49,497 nt of DNA. Source: Hymenobacter rubidus (GTDB taxonomy: Bacteria; Bacteroidota; Bacteroidia; Cytophagales; Hymenobacteraceae). The stretch lies in NCBI RefSeq assembly GCF_016734815.1, contig NZ_JAERQF010000040.1:1-49497 (forward strand). The letters run 5' to 3'. Under the pieces are notes generated by a model, which was not told the origin of the DNA, made no database searches, and saw only the letters and a program-made list of their open reading frames with translations. Position 1 is the first letter of the stretch. The number at the start of each line of letters is the position of its first letter. The position numbers and the translations under genes are program-made. Positions 24,901 through 34,897 of this stretch are shown here, piece by piece.

Positions 24901-27900
24901 ATGAAAATAACCTTACCTCTTGCGGCCATGGCCGCACCCAGGGGCCGGGGCATTCCCACGCTTGCCGGACCGTCCTGGTACCGATGGAAGCCCGCCCTGC
25001 TCACGCTGCTGTTGCTGGTGAGCAGCTTGCCGGCGGTGCTTGCGCAAACGACCTGCGGGCAGAGCGTTACGTTTAACTACGCCACTGCGGCAACCGGCAG
25101 CCGCAAATCCTTCACCGAAACGGTGGGTAGCACCACGCTCACCACGGGCGGGTACACCTCCACGGTGGCGGGCACCAACACCAACCTGTTTTCGGTAGGC
25201 GCCGACGCCGTGCTTGGCACGGGTAACTACTTGGTGTGGAAGCAAAACGACATTGGGGTGAACGGGGCAAACGTCTCGACGGTCACGTACACCTTTAGCC
25301 GCCCACTGACCAACTTCCGCATCCGAGTGACGGATATTGACCAGGACGTGCAGCCCACTTCGGCGACCCCAGCCGACTTCATCGACCGGATAACCTTTGA
25401 TGGCTACGATGCTGCTACGGCAGGCAACCTGGTGACGCTGACCACCGCCGACGTGACGGTGGGCACCAACGGCGCAAACCGGTTCGTTGGTTCTGGCTCG
25501 GGCCTGACCGCTGCCACCACCCCTCAGCTCAAGGCCAACGCGGTAACGGGCATTGCAACGAGCAACGCCGACCGGGGCAGCGACGTGACCGTGCGCTTTC
25601 CCAGCCCAATTCAGCGCCTTGTGCTTACCTATGAAAACATTGCCCCGGCCAACACCACCGCCGACCGTACCCAGACCACGGGCATCGTAGACCTTGCCTG
25701 GTGCGCTCAGGCCGATATTCAGACCACCGTGACGGGCCCCACCAGCGCGGCGGTTGGCTCGTCGGTGTCGTACACCGTGACGACCCAGAACTTGTCGAGC
25801 GATGCGGCGGCTAATGGCGTGGTGCCAACCCTGACGCTGGCGCCCGCCCTGCCGCTGGCCAGCCTGACGCTGCCGACGGGTGCTAATTACAACTCAACTT
25901 CCGGCGTGGTCACTTTCGCAACCATCAACAACCTGGCAACGGGCGCGGCCAACGCCGTGACCAACGTTGTGCGCTTTGTGATGCCAAACTCGTCGGTGAG
26001 CGGCACGGCCCGCAACACGGCCTCGCCGGACGACCCCACGCTGGCGAACAACAACGGAACCAGCACGTCGGCCCAGATAACGACGACGGTGGCGGTGAAC
26101 CAAGCGCCGGTGGCCAGCAACGTGACCAACTCGCCGAACCTGCCTAACAGCAGCCCGGCTACCGCCATTTCTCCCTTGGTGGCAACCGATGCCAACGGCA
26201 ACGGTTCGATAGTTTCGTACACCCTCGTTACCATTCCAGACCCCACCACGCAGGGCGTCCTCTACGTAAACGGTGGCCCCGCCCGTGCCGGTCAGGTGCT
26301 CACCCCGGCCCAGATTGCCCAGCTCAGCTTTGCGCCGGTGGGCACGTTCGTGGGCAATGCCACTTTTACTTACCTGGCTACCGACGACCAGAACGCGACT
26401 TCCAACACGGCTACCTACACCATTCCGGTGGTGGCTGGCTCGGCCGATGTGGTGACCACCATCAGCGGTCCGACCAGTGCTTCGGCCGGTCAGACGGTGT
26501 CGTACCAGGCCATCAGCCTGAACAACGGCCCTAACTACGCCCAAGGCGTAGCCGCTACCATTCAGCTGACCGCCGGCACTACCGGCGTGACCGTGACCAA
26601 CGGCAGCTACAACCCCGCCACGGGCCTCGTGACTTTCGACGCCGTGGGCCTGGCCAGCGGCGCTTCGGTGGTGAACACCGTGAGCTTTGTGGCGCCCACG
26701 CCCAGCGGGGCCAGCACCACCGTCACCGGCAAAGCCATAAGCACCGCCACCACCGCCGACGGCACCGCAGCCAACAACAACGGCACGGCCACCGCCGCCA
26801 ACGTGACCACGACGGTTAACGCGGCCAGCTCTGCGTCCAACCCAGCCCCCTGTTCTTCGACGTTCAGCACGGCCACTACGCCCACAGCGGCCATTGGCAA
26901 CCAGTATTACGCCGTGTCCAATCAAGCGACCACGGCCGGGACCACAAATCAAATTATACTGCCGCGCTTTAACCTCGGTTATGGTGGCAGCACGGCTGCT
27001 ATCAACAACGGCGACCTCTTGCTGATAGTGCAGATGCAAGGGGCCGAAATCGACGGTTCCAATACCACGAGCTACGGTAGTGGTTTGGCGGGTGCGCCCG
27101 TGAACGGTAATCTGAATAACACCAACTTTACGGCGGGCCGGTACGAGTATGCCATTGCCAGCGGTTACAATGCTCCTAAAAACAACTCAGATGGTAGCGT
27201 CACTTTGTCGGCCGCTTTGCGCAACGCCTATTCGAACGCCGATGCTACCACTTCTCTCGGTCAGAGCCGGTTCCAAGTAATCAAAGTGGCTTCGTACCAA
27301 AGCTTAGCACTGAGCGGCAATATGTCGTTGCAAACTTCGACGGGCGGTCAGGTTTGGAACGGTCGTATTGGCGGGGTCATTGCACTTGATGTATTGGGAA
27401 CCCTTAATTTCGCTGGCTTTAGCATTGATGCTTCAGGCGCTGGTTTCCGCGGCGGTGGGGGCCGCGAGTTGGCTGGCGATAACACGGCCAGCAGCACCGA
27501 CTACCGCAACGTGGCCACCAAAAACGTGCATGGCGCCAAAGGCGAAGGCACCGCGGGTACTCCCCGCTACCTAAACAACGGCGGCACCGCCGCCGCCGAC
27601 AACATCGACGAGGGCTACCTGAACGGTAGCCAAGGCCGGGGCGGCCCCGGCAACGCTGGTGGCGGTGGCACTGATGCCAATGCTGCGGCTAATGACCAGA
27701 ACACTGGCGGCGGCGGCGGTGCCAACGGCGGCCAGGGTGGCCGGGGCGGCAACTCGTGGTTCAGCAATCAACCGGTTGGCGGCGAGCCAGGGGCCGCATT
27801 CCCGGTGGCCAGCACCAGCCGCCTCGTGATGGGCGGCGGCGGCGGCGCGGGTACCACCAACAACGGCACCGGTGACAACAACAACGGCTTTGCCAGCAGC

Positions 27901-30900
27901 GGCGCCGCTGGCGGTGGCATGGTATTCGTGCGCGCCGGCTCGATAGCTGGAGCAGGTTTCATTAAAGCCAACGGCGCGAGCGCCAACAACAGCGTGCTCA
28001 ACGACGGCAGCGGTGGTGGCGGCGCGGGCGGTTCCATCGTCCTCACGTCCAACAACACGGCCGGCCTGCCCAACATTGTGCTTCAAGCCAACGGCGGCAA
28101 CGGCGGCTCCAACACGCCGGGCACGGCTACGGACCCCCACGGGCCCGGCGGCGGCGGCGGCGGCGGCTTTATTTTCACCAACGGTACCGTATCGAGCGCT
28201 TCGTCGGCCAACGGCGGCAGCAACGGCGTAACCCGCTCGTCTACTTCGTCGATTGCTTTCGGTGCTGAGCCCGGCCAGGCCGGGGTCATCAATACCCGCA
28301 TTTCCAACGTTATCACGAACACCACGGCCGCCATCAACTGCGCGGTCGACCTGGTGTCGGACCTGACGGGTCCTACCACGGCGGCCATTGGTTCGACGGT
28401 GAACCTGAACGTGGACTTTTATAACAACGGTGGCGTAGATGCCAACAGCAACGTGCCCCGTACAGTAACGCTGGTTGCAACTGGTGGCGCTTTGTCGGGT
28501 ATTACCACAACCAGCTCCACGGCCACGGTATCTGCCGCTGTAGTGAGCGGGAGCGGCGCTACGGCAACCTATACCTACACCATTACATATCCGGCAACCA
28601 GCCTTACGGCTGGAACCACGACATCATTTGGTGTTACGTATGTTGTAGGGGCGTCGACGTCGCGGGTAGTGGCGAACTCCAACGTGACCACGAACGGCAC
28701 GCAAACCGACGCCGTGTCGGGCAACAACGCGGACCAACTGACCACGAATATTTCGGCTAATGCCGACGTAACGACCACGCTCAGCGGCCCCACTACGCTG
28801 TATGCCGGGCAGCCTTCGGGCACGTACACGGCCACGTTTACCAACAACGGCCCAGCCTCGGCAAGCGGCGTGACGCAGAAGGTGACCCTGCCAACTGGCG
28901 TTACCAGCGTGTTGGTAAACGGGGCTAGCTACACGCCGACGGGCGGTGTTATTGACTTTGGCAATGGCACCACCACTTCGCTGGCTTCGGGTGCTACCAA
29001 CACGTTCACGTTCAGCTTCACGGCGCCTACCACGCCCACGGCTACCGGCTCGACCCTGGCGTTGACCAGCAACGTGACGACGAGCACCAGCCAAGGCGGC
29101 ATCACCGCCAATGATGCGGCGTCGCTGGCCCTTACCGTACTCGGCACAGCCGATGTGCGGGCGACCATCTCGGCGCAGGCCGCCACGGTAACGGCCGGAA
29201 ATACGGGGCAGTTCAACGTGACCTTTAGCAACATCGGGACCGCAGCGGCCGATAACACGACCCTGCAAGTGCAGTTGGCCCCGAACCTTGCCAACGTCAC
29301 CATGGGGGCCATTACGGGTTTCACGGCCAGCTATAACAGCAATACCGGTTTGGTAACCTACACGCCCACCACCGCGCCGTATTCGGCCGCTACGAATTTT
29401 ACCAGCGGCACCGTTGCCATCACCTTCACGGCCCCCACTACCGGCCCGGTAACGGCCACGGCCGCGATTGGCACCACCACCAACGAAGGTGGCCTGACGG
29501 CCAACAACACCAACACGGCCTCTATCAACGTTACGCCCAAGTTCGACCTGCAGACGCGCATCAGCGGCCCCACGTCGGTGCCCGCCAACGGCGTGGTGAC
29601 CTACAATGTGCTGACCTTTAACGCCAGCAACGGTGCTACGACGACGAGCACCCAGACGGTGGGTTCGATTTCGCCGGCCACCAGCGTGGTGCAAACCGTG
29701 CAGCTCCCCGCCAACCTGACCAACGTGTACGTGTCGAACGGCGGCACCTACGATAAGAACTCCGGCCTGGTGACGTTCCCGACCCTGCCCAGCCTCGCGC
29801 CCGGTGCCAGCCTGAACAACGTCATCAGCTACAGCCCCACGGCCGCAGCAGCCGCCTTTACCGTGACGGCCACGGCCACGCCCAACACGGCCGCAGCCGG
29901 CGAGCTGAACATTGCCAACAACACGGCTTCGGTCACGACCACCGTCACTACTGCCACCACGCCGTCGGCTAACCTGTACACCCAGATTACGACGCCCAAT
30001 GCCAACGTGGCCAGCGGCTCAACCGTGACGTTTACGGTGAACTCGGGCAACAACGGCCCGTCTTCGGTCACCGACCTCACCCAGACCGTTTCGTTGCCCC
30101 TCGGCCTGAGCGGTGTAACGGTGAGCGGCGGGCCGGCCGGTTTCACAGCCAGCAATGCCAACTACGATGCCACCACGGGTCTGGTCACTCTGCCCACCAT
30201 CACGGGCCCGGTAACCCCGGCCACGGCTTATACCTACACTATCACGGTTCAGGCGCCCACCAGCGGGTACATTGTGGCGACTTCGGCCATCGGCTCGGCC
30301 GTATCGGACCCCATGCCCGGCAACAACGTTTCGAGTGTTGATGTGACGGTAAACCTCACCAGCAACGACATCGCCACGGCCATCACGGGTCCCCAGACGG
30401 CGGTTGCCGGCCAGGCCGTGACGTACACCGTGACCACTACCAACAACGGCACCGTGCCCGCCAACCCCACGCAGACGGTGTACATCCCGGCCGGCCTGAC
30501 GGCTGCTCAAGTGACCTTCACCGGTCCCAATGCCACGACGGCTTCGTACGATGCTACGACCGGCCTGGTCACGTTTGGGCAGGTGCTGAACCTGGCTCCC
30601 GGCGCACTGCTGGAAAACACGGTGACCTACCTGGCTCCCAACGTAGCGACGCTGACCAACGTGGCGTCCGTAGCAGGATACCGCGCCGATAACGTGCCGG
30701 CCAACAACACGGCCACGGCTACCACGACCATCCTGCCGAATAATGACTTCACGGTGGCCATCAACGGCCCCGCGACGACGGTAGCCGCCGGCAACCTGGT
30801 AACCTACACCGTGACGACGACCAACAACGGGCCATCGTCCAGCAATGGCCAGACCACAACAGTGCAGTTGCCAACTGGCTTGACCGGCCTGACGGCCGTG

Positions 30901-33186
30901 TCGGTATCGGGTGGCGGTACTTACAACAACACGACGGGCGTCGTGACCTTCCCGGCCCAAACCAACCAGGCACCCGGAGCGGCCAACGCCATCGTAAACA
31001 CCATCACCTTTACCTCGCAGTACGTGCCTGAAATCACGGCTGCCGCTACGGTAACGCCGACCACGGCCAGCAACGACCAAGTCCTGAGCAATAACTATGC
31101 GGTAGCCACGACGGTGCTGGGCGTGCAAACGGCAACGGTGGCCGACATCCAAACCACGGTTGCGGCCAACGTAGCTGTGCAGACGGCCGGTTCGCCGGTC
31201 ATCTTCACCGTGACGACAACCAACGCCACCCTCAACACGGCAGCTTCGCAGGTTGCTCAGAAAGTGCTGTTGCGCGCCGGCCTGACCGGGGTCACCATTA
31301 CCGGTCCTAACGGTGCCGCCACCGCCAACTACGATGCCACCACGGGCGTTGTCACCCTGCCGGTGGTGAACATGGCTGCTGCTGCTTCGGCCACCACGTA
31401 CACGTACACCATCACGGTGAACGCGCCGGGCGCTGACCCCCTCACGGCCACGGCCGTGGTGACGGACAACACGTCGGACCCGAACCTGAGCAACAACGTG
31501 GCCAGCGCCACGGTATCGGTAGCATCGAAGGTTGACGAGCAGATTGCGCTGGTGGGCCCCACGCAGGCACAGCCCGGCTCCCTTGTGACGTACATTGTCA
31601 CGGCCAGCAACAACGGCCCTTCTACGGCTACCGATGTAAGCTATACCGTGCAACTGCCCACCGGCCTGACCGACGTGGTGGTATCGGGAGACGGCGCTTA
31701 TAATGCTGCCACCGGCGTAGTAACCTTTGGAACGCTGAGCACCCAGGCGACCGGCACCGCGGGCCAGGTATCGAACACGATTACCTTCACCGCGCCTACC
31801 TATACTTACACCGCCACGGCCAACGTAGTGGCTGACGGCGACGCGGTGTTGACCAACAACACGTCGGCCGTGACGACCCAGGTGAACTACCTGCCGCTGG
31901 CCCTGGCGGTGGTAAACGGCTTGCAGGCGCCGGAGGGCAACACAGCAGGTCAGTTGACCCTCTCGCCCGTACGTGGCACCGATACCGACCCCGGCACGGT
32001 GACGCAGTACGTCATTACGTCTCTGCCAACGGCCGCGCCCAACGGCGTGGTGCCGGGCGTGCTGTATTACAACGGCGCGGTGGCAACAGTGGGCACCGTG
32101 GTGACGGATGCTTCCAAACTCACCTTCGACCCAGCCGCCAACTTTGTCGGCAACGCCTTCTTCACGTACGCCGCCGTCGACAACCAGGGCGGGCAGTCGC
32201 TGCCGGCGCTCTACACCATTCCGGTAGGTCAGGACAACAACTCGGTGTACACGACGGTAGTACGCGGGGGCAATGCCAACACCTACCAGAACAACGACGT
32301 GGTGGCCTACGGCATCGACACCAACGGTGCAGCTTACAGCGCAACGGGTGTGATTTATGACCCCACCACCAGCCGCACCGGCGCCCTGGCCAGCGGCACT
32401 GTCAACGGTATCCAGTCGGCATCCATCACCGCTGCCAACACGGCTAGCTTAGCTGCGGTGGGCATTGTGTTCAATTCCACCACGGGCTTGTTCACCGTGA
32501 GCGACCGCACGAAACTGCCCCGCGTTGGCACCACCGTCCCGGTAACGGTGACGACCATTGACCTCTTCGGCGGTACCAATACCCAGGTTGTTAACATCGT
32601 GCTCGGTGTGAACCCCCTGCCGGTGGAGCTGACGGATTTCACGGCCACCGCCGTGAAAAACGTAGATGCCGCGCTGGTGTGGCACACGGCCTCGGAGAAG
32701 AGCAACGACTACTTCGACGTAGAGCGTAGCCTCGACGGCACGGCGTTCGAGAAAATCGGCCAGGTGAAGGGCCAGGGCAACAGCACGATGCCGACGGCCT
32801 ACGCGCTGACCGATGCCGGCATCGGGCCCAAAGCGCAGGGCTTGGTGTACTACCGCCTCAAACAGGTCGACGCCGACGGCACGGCCACCTACTCGCCCGT
32901 GCGTACGGTGAACTTCACCAAGTCGGCCGAGGCCCCAGCCATCAGCCTGTGGCCGAATCCGGCCACGGCTAGCACGCAGCTAGACCTGCACCTATTGCCC
33001 GCCGGCACCTACCAAGTACGTATGCTGGATGCTACGGGCCGGGTGGTACTGGCCACGGTGCTGGAGGCCGGCCTTAGCCACGCGCTGGACCTGAATACCG
33101 TAGCCAGCGGCACCTATCTGGTGCAGGTTATGAGCCAGAGCGCTGGCCAGTCGCTGAAGCTGACCACGCGTTTCGTCAAGGAGTAG
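24901..33186 (+). CDS. giant T9SS-exported surface protein with DUF11-like repeats
   Basis: This 2761-residue protein is probably a surface adhesin or matrix protein. An extended signal peptide (ALLTLLLLVSSLPAVLAQ) is cut near residue 49. Eleven DUF11/CARDB-like beta-sandwich repeats of about 120-130 residues follow, each opening like DIQTTVTGPTSAAVGSSVSY: two before and nine after a distinct block at about residues 640-1145. That block has LLLIVQMQGAEIDG, a beta-rich segment and a long glycine-rich stretch (about 845-1120). Cadherin-like domains with TFTYLATDDQ and FFTYAAVDNQ lie between repeats 1 and 2 and after repeat 11. The end has the NPLPVELTDFTA module and a T9SS type A sorting domain from about residue 2681 (ISLWPNPATA...TRFVKE). 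ATG 24901 is preferred over an upstream TTG at 24838. It is a single-gene unit with a terminator. Confidence 0.92.
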   Translation: MKITLPLAAMAAPRGRGIPTLAGPSWYRWKPALLTLLLLVSSLPAVLAQTTCGQSVTFNYATAATGSRKSFTETVGSTTLTTGGYTSTVAGTNTNLFSVGADAVLGTGNYLVWKQNDIGVNGANVSTVTYTFSRPLTNFRIRVTDIDQDVQPTSATPADFIDRITFDGYDAATAGNLVTLTTADVTVGTNGANRFVGSGSGLTAATTPQLKANAVTGIATSNADRGSDVTVRFPSPIQRLVLTYENIAPANTTADRTQTTGIVDLAWCAQADIQTTVTGPTSAAVGSSVSYTVTTQNLSSDAAANGVVPTLTLAPALPLASLTLPTGANYNSTSGVVTFATINNLATGAANAVTNVVRFVMPNSSVSGTARNTASPDDPTLANNNGTSTSAQITTTVAVNQAPVASNVTNSPNLPNSSPATAISPLVATDANGNGSIVSYTLVTIPDPTTQGVLYVNGGPARAGQVLTPAQIAQLSFAPVGTFVGNATFTYLATDDQNATSNTATYTIPVVAGSADVVTTISGPTSASAGQTVSYQAISLNNGPNYAQGVAATIQLTAGTTGVTVTNGSYNPATGLVTFDAVGLASGASVVNTVSFVAPTPSGASTTVTGKAISTATTADGTAANNNGTATAANVTTTVNAASSASNPAPCSSTFSTATTPTAAIGNQYYAVSNQATTAGTTNQIILPRFNLGYGGSTAAINNGDLLLIVQMQGAEIDGSNTTSYGSGLAGAPVNGNLNNTNFTAGRYEYAIASGYNAPKNNSDGSVTLSAALRNAYSNADATTSLGQSRFQVIKVASYQSLALSGNMSLQTSTGGQVWNGRIGGVIALDVLGTLNFAGFSIDASGAGFRGGGGRELAGDNTASSTDYRNVATKNVHGAKGEGTAGTPRYLNNGGTAAADNIDEGYLNGSQGRGGPGNAGGGGTDANAAANDQNTGGGGGANGGQGGRGGNSWFSNQPVGGEPGAAFPVASTSRLVMGGGGGAGTTNNGTGDNNNGFASSGAAGGGMVFVRAGSIAGAGFIKANGASANNSVLNDGSGGGGAGGSIVLTSNNTAGLPNIVLQANGGNGGSNTPGTATDPHGPGGGGGGGFIFTNGTVSSASSANGGSNGVTRSSTSSIAFGAEPGQAGVINTRISNVITNTTAAINCAVDLVSDLTGPTTAAIGSTVNLNVDFYNNGGVDANSNVPRTVTLVATGGALSGITTTSSTATVSAAVVSGSGATATYTYTITYPATSLTAGTTTSFGVTYVVGASTSRVVANSNVTTNGTQTDAVSGNNADQLTTNISANADVTTTLSGPTTLYAGQPSGTYTATFTNNGPASASGVTQKVTLPTGVTSVLVNGASYTPTGGVIDFGNGTTTSLASGATNTFTFSFTAPTTPTATGSTLALTSNVTTSTSQGGITANDAASLALTVLGTADVRATISAQAATVTAGNTGQFNVTFSNIGTAAADNTTLQVQLAPNLANVTMGAITGFTASYNSNTGLVTYTPTTAPYSAATNFTSGTVAITFTAPTTGPVTATAAIGTTTNEGGLTANNTNTASINVTPKFDLQTRISGPTSVPANGVVTYNVLTFNASNGATTTSTQTVGSISPATSVVQTVQLPANLTNVYVSNGGTYDKNSGLVTFPTLPSLAPGASLNNVISYSPTAAAAAFTVTATATPNTAAAGELNIANNTASVTTTVTTATTPSANLYTQITTPNANVASGSTVTFTVNSGNNGPSSVTDLTQTVSLPLGLSGVTVSGGPAGFTASNANYDATTGLVTLPTITGPVTPATAYTYTITVQAPTSGYIVATSAIGSAVSDPMPGNNVSSVDVTVNLTSNDIATAITGPQTAVAGQAVTYTVTTTNNGTVPANPTQTVYIPAGLTAAQVTFTGPNATTASYDATTGLVTFGQVLNLAPGALLENTVTYLAPNVATLTNVASVAGYRADNVPANNTATATTTILPNNDFTVAINGPATTVAAGNLVTYTVTTTNNGPSSSNGQTTTVQLPTGLTGLTAVSVSGGGTYNNTTGVVTFPAQTNQAPGAANAIVNTITFTSQYVPEITAAATVTPTTASNDQVLSNNYAVATTVLGVQTATVADIQTTVAANVAVQTAGSPVIFTVTTTNATLNTAASQVAQKVLLRAGLTGVTITGPNGAATANYDATTGVVTLPVVNMAAAASATTYTYTITVNAPGADPLTATAVVTDNTSDPNLSNNVASATVSVASKVDEQIALVGPTQAQPGSLVTYIVTASNNGPSTATDVSYTVQLPTGLTDVVVSGDGAYNAATGVVTFGTLSTQATGTAGQVSNTITFTAPTYTYTATANVVADGDAVLTNNTSAVTTQVNYLPLALAVVNGLQAPEGNTAGQLTLSPVRGTDTDPGTVTQYVITSLPTAAPNGVVPGVLYYNGAVATVGTVVTDASKLTFDPAANFVGNAFFTYAAVDNQGGQSLPALYTIPVGQDNNSVYTTVVRGGNANTYQNNDVVAYGIDTNGAAYSATGVIYDPTTSRTGALASGTVNGIQSASITAANTASLAAVGIVFNSTTGLFTVSDRTKLPRVGTTVPVTVTTIDLFGGTNTQVVNIVLGVNPLPVELTDFTATAVKNVDAALVWHTASEKSNDYFDVERSLDGTAFEKIGQVKGQGNSTMPTAYALTDAGIGPKAQGLVYYRLKQVDADGTATYSPVRTVNFTKSAEAPAISLWPNPATASTQLDLHLLPAGTYQVRMLDATGRVVLATVLEAGLSHALDLNTVASGTYLVQVMSQSAGQSLKLTTRFVKE

Positions 33187-33207
33187 CGGAGTTCTGCTAA
33201 TCCGCTT

Positions 33208-33252
33208 AAAAGAGAAAGGCCCTTCCCATTTTGGGGAGGGCCTTTCTCTTTT
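33208..33252. terminator. intrinsic terminator after the giant surface-protein gene
   Basis: A 20-bp stem with one mismatch: AAAAGAGAAAGGCCCTTCCC (33208-33227) pairs with GGGGAGGGCCTTTCTCTTTT (33233-33252). A-rich and T-rich flanks make it work on either strand. Confidence 0.9.
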
Positions 33253-33361
33253 CTATTCTCTACGGCTTCGTACCCAATCCCAACCTGGCCCGAGCGGAAG
33301 ACCAGTTGAATGAGGTGGTCTGGCTGAAACGGACAGCGCAAAGTCTTAACTTTCGTTGCCC

Positions 33362-33629
33362 ATGACCAAGAAACTGAATTCTGGCGGCTTGTCCGCCGCC
33401 CGCAAGAAATACACGCCCGCCTTCAAGGCCGAGTGCGTCCGGCAAGTAGCGGCCGGTGCCCGGCAAGCCGACGTGGCCCGTACCCAATTTTGCCGGCTCT
33501 GCCAAGCCCTGGCAACGCCATGCGCTTAGAACAGCCGTACCTAGCAGCGCGGAGCGCGACGAAATCAAGCATTTGCGGGCGGAGCTCAAGCGCGAGGAAA
33601 TGGAGCGCGGCATTTTAAAAAAGTCGTGA
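33362..33629 (+). pseudogene. IS3 orfA (HTH transposase subunit), frameshifted and shortened
   Basis: ATG at 33362 opens MTKKLNSGGLSAARKKYTPA and then FKAECVRQVAAGARQADVAR, the helix-turn-helix subunit (HTH_Tnp_1) of IS3 transposase. The frame then runs into a stop after PCA near 33530. The expected C-terminal leucine-zipper sequence reappears in another frame as DEIKHLRAELKREEMERGIL and ends with KKS-stop at 33629. Part of the linker between the two halves is missing or scrambled. Confidence 0.85.
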
Positions 33630-34280
33630 CCAGCAACCATTCGAGGTGCGATATTTTCCAGTGCCCTCAGTCATGAGCTGCTATCGGTTCATCGGGTACT
33701 GCTGCGACTCGTGGCCCGTGCACGTGTTGTGCCACATGCCGGGCACCAGCTACCCAGGCTACTACCAGTGGCGGGGCCGTGCCCAGCCCACGGCCGCGCC
33801 ATAGCAGGCGGCGATGCAAGCCGCTTTCACGCGCCACGCCCGGCGTTATGGCATCCGCCGCCTGCGGGCCGAATTGCGCACCGAGGGCCATGCCGTGGGA
33901 CGCTATGCACTGCGCTCGTGCGCGGCCGTGGCTGACCCGGCCGCTGTGGTGGCCGAAAACCGCTTGCTAGGCCAGCCAATCCCCAACGCCCCGCACCAGG
34001 AGTGGGTAGGCGATATCACTTATTTGCCACTGGTTGGCGGGCGCTGGTGTTACTTGGCGACGTGGCGCGACGCTTGCTCGCGCCGGGTCGTAGGCTGGCA
34101 GGCCGCCCAGATGCCCACCGAACTCGTGCTGCTGGCTCTGGAACAGGCCCTGACGCCGCGCCAACCCGTGCCGGGTTTGATTATCCACGCCGACTGGGGA
34201 GCCAATACACCAGCGCCGCCTGCCGGGCCCGCGTCGCGCAAGCCGACGCTCTTGCCAGCTTCAGCCGGACCGGTAACCCC

Positions 34281-34426
34281 TAGAGCGGTTTCGAGGTCGC
34301 CATATAGTAGCGCGAACTGTGTAGTTCGCGTCGCCGCGCTGTTCGGCTGTCGTTCTGGGACGCGAACTACAAAGTTCGCGCTACTGCCGTTGCTCCGGAC
34401 TATACACTGATGCAGAAACCGCCCTA
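34281..34426. mobile_element. MITE-like element (core type B) inserted in IS3 orfB
   Basis: A 146-bp element from TA (34281) to TA (34425-34426), with ends TAGAGCGGTTTCG and CAGAAACCGCCCTA. The core is GTAGCGCGAACTGTGTAG and its inverted partner ACTACAAAGTTCGCGCTAC. It splits the conserved GNP-Y-(D/E)-NA motif of the transposase. Joining the flanks across one TA gives CCC-TAA-GAA-AAT-GCC, one base from the expected Pro-Tyr-Glu-Asn-Ala. This fits insertion with TA duplication. Confidence 0.9.
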
Positions 34427-34482
34427 AGAAAATGCCCAAGTCGAAGCCGGCTGGATGACCCTCAAAACCGAATTATTGCCCG

Positions 34483-34514
34483 ACAGCAGCCCGTTCACAC
34501 AGCAGCCCGTTCAC
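34483..34514. repeat. 16-bp tandem duplication inside the transposase remnant
   Basis: ACAGCAGCCCGTTCAC occurs twice head to tail (34483-34498 and 34499-34514). Removing one copy restores the transposase frame as LLPDSSPFTLLEEAQ, so this is a recent frameshifting duplication. Confidence 0.95.
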
Positions 34515-34683
34515 CTTGCTGGAAGAAGCTCAATTAGAAGTTGCCTCGTACCTCGGCACCTGCTTCAACCTCGACCGTCGACACTCTGCGCTCGGCTACT
34601 GCTCGCTCCACCAATTTCAACACGAGTTCATAACAACCCTGCCTTAGCTCACTGTCCGTTTTTACTGAGCTACCCCAGAACAA

Positions 34684-34755
34684 TACCAATTGCTGGTGCA
34701 TGGCCAAAGCAGGGGGCAGGTTATTGCCCTCGCCAAGCGCCTGATGAAAGAATAA
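34684..34755 (+). pseudogene. possible 3' remnant of an unidentified gene
   Basis: Directly after the IS right end, one frame reads YQLLVHGQSRGQVIALAKRL-MKE and stops at TAA 34753-34755, followed 26 bases later by a strong terminator. It looks like the tail of a gene cut off by the insertion sequence. No matching 5' part was recognised left of the IS, so this is tentative. Confidence 0.3.
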
Positions 34756-34780
34756 GGCGGCGGTGGGATGACCAACAGGC

Positions 34781-34827
34781 GGCCATAAAAAAGCCCTTTT
34801 CATTATGAAAAGGGCTTTTTTATGGCC
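34781..34827. terminator. strong bidirectional terminator
   Basis: A perfect 22-bp stem with a 3-base loop. The left arm is 34781-34802 (GGCCATAAAAAAGCCCTTTT, then CA) and the right arm 34806-34827 is its exact complement, with A- and T-runs on both sides. It isolates the IS remnant from the flavoprotein gene. Confidence 0.92.
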
Positions 34828-34897
34828 AATTGGCAAGGCTAGTCATAACCTCTGCGCGGCAGATTAAGTTAGCATAGCCGAATTTCTTCCTTTCCAA

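Larger units (their letters stand above)
33673..34647 (+). pseudogene. IS3 orfB (DDE transposase) with at least four lesions
   Basis: The frame begins MSCYRFIGYCCDSWPVHVLC and contains the integrase core: EWVGDITYLPLVGGRWCYLA (first Asp), then IIHADWG (second Asp region). Lesions read directly: a TAG stop at 33802-33804; missing residues between YALRSC and ENRLLG compared with intact relatives; loss of about one base near 34198, after which GSQYTSAACRARVAQ continues in another frame; a 146-bp MITE-like insertion at 34281-34426 between SRTGNP and NAQVEAGW; and a 16-bp tandem duplication at 34483-34514. The final segment FTLLEEAQLEVASYLGTCFN and DRRHSALGYCSLHQFQ ends at TAG 34647. It is inactive. 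Confidence 0.88.
33317..34677 (+). mobile_element. decayed IS3-family insertion sequence
   Basis: Remnants of orfA and orfB in the IS3 order are bounded by imperfect inverted ends that share AAACGGACA (about 33317-33340 on the left; TGTCCGTTTT near 34654 to CCCCA at 34677 on the right). Both frames are broken several times, and a MITE-like element is inserted in orfB. No target duplication could be fixed with confidence. The copy cannot move by itself. Confidence 0.8.

Noticed and set aside
25894..31653. Several minus-strand frames inside the giant surface-protein gene
   Set aside because: They are shadows of the Thr/Asn/Gly-rich repeats; the plus frame has signal peptide, repeats and sorting domain throughout.
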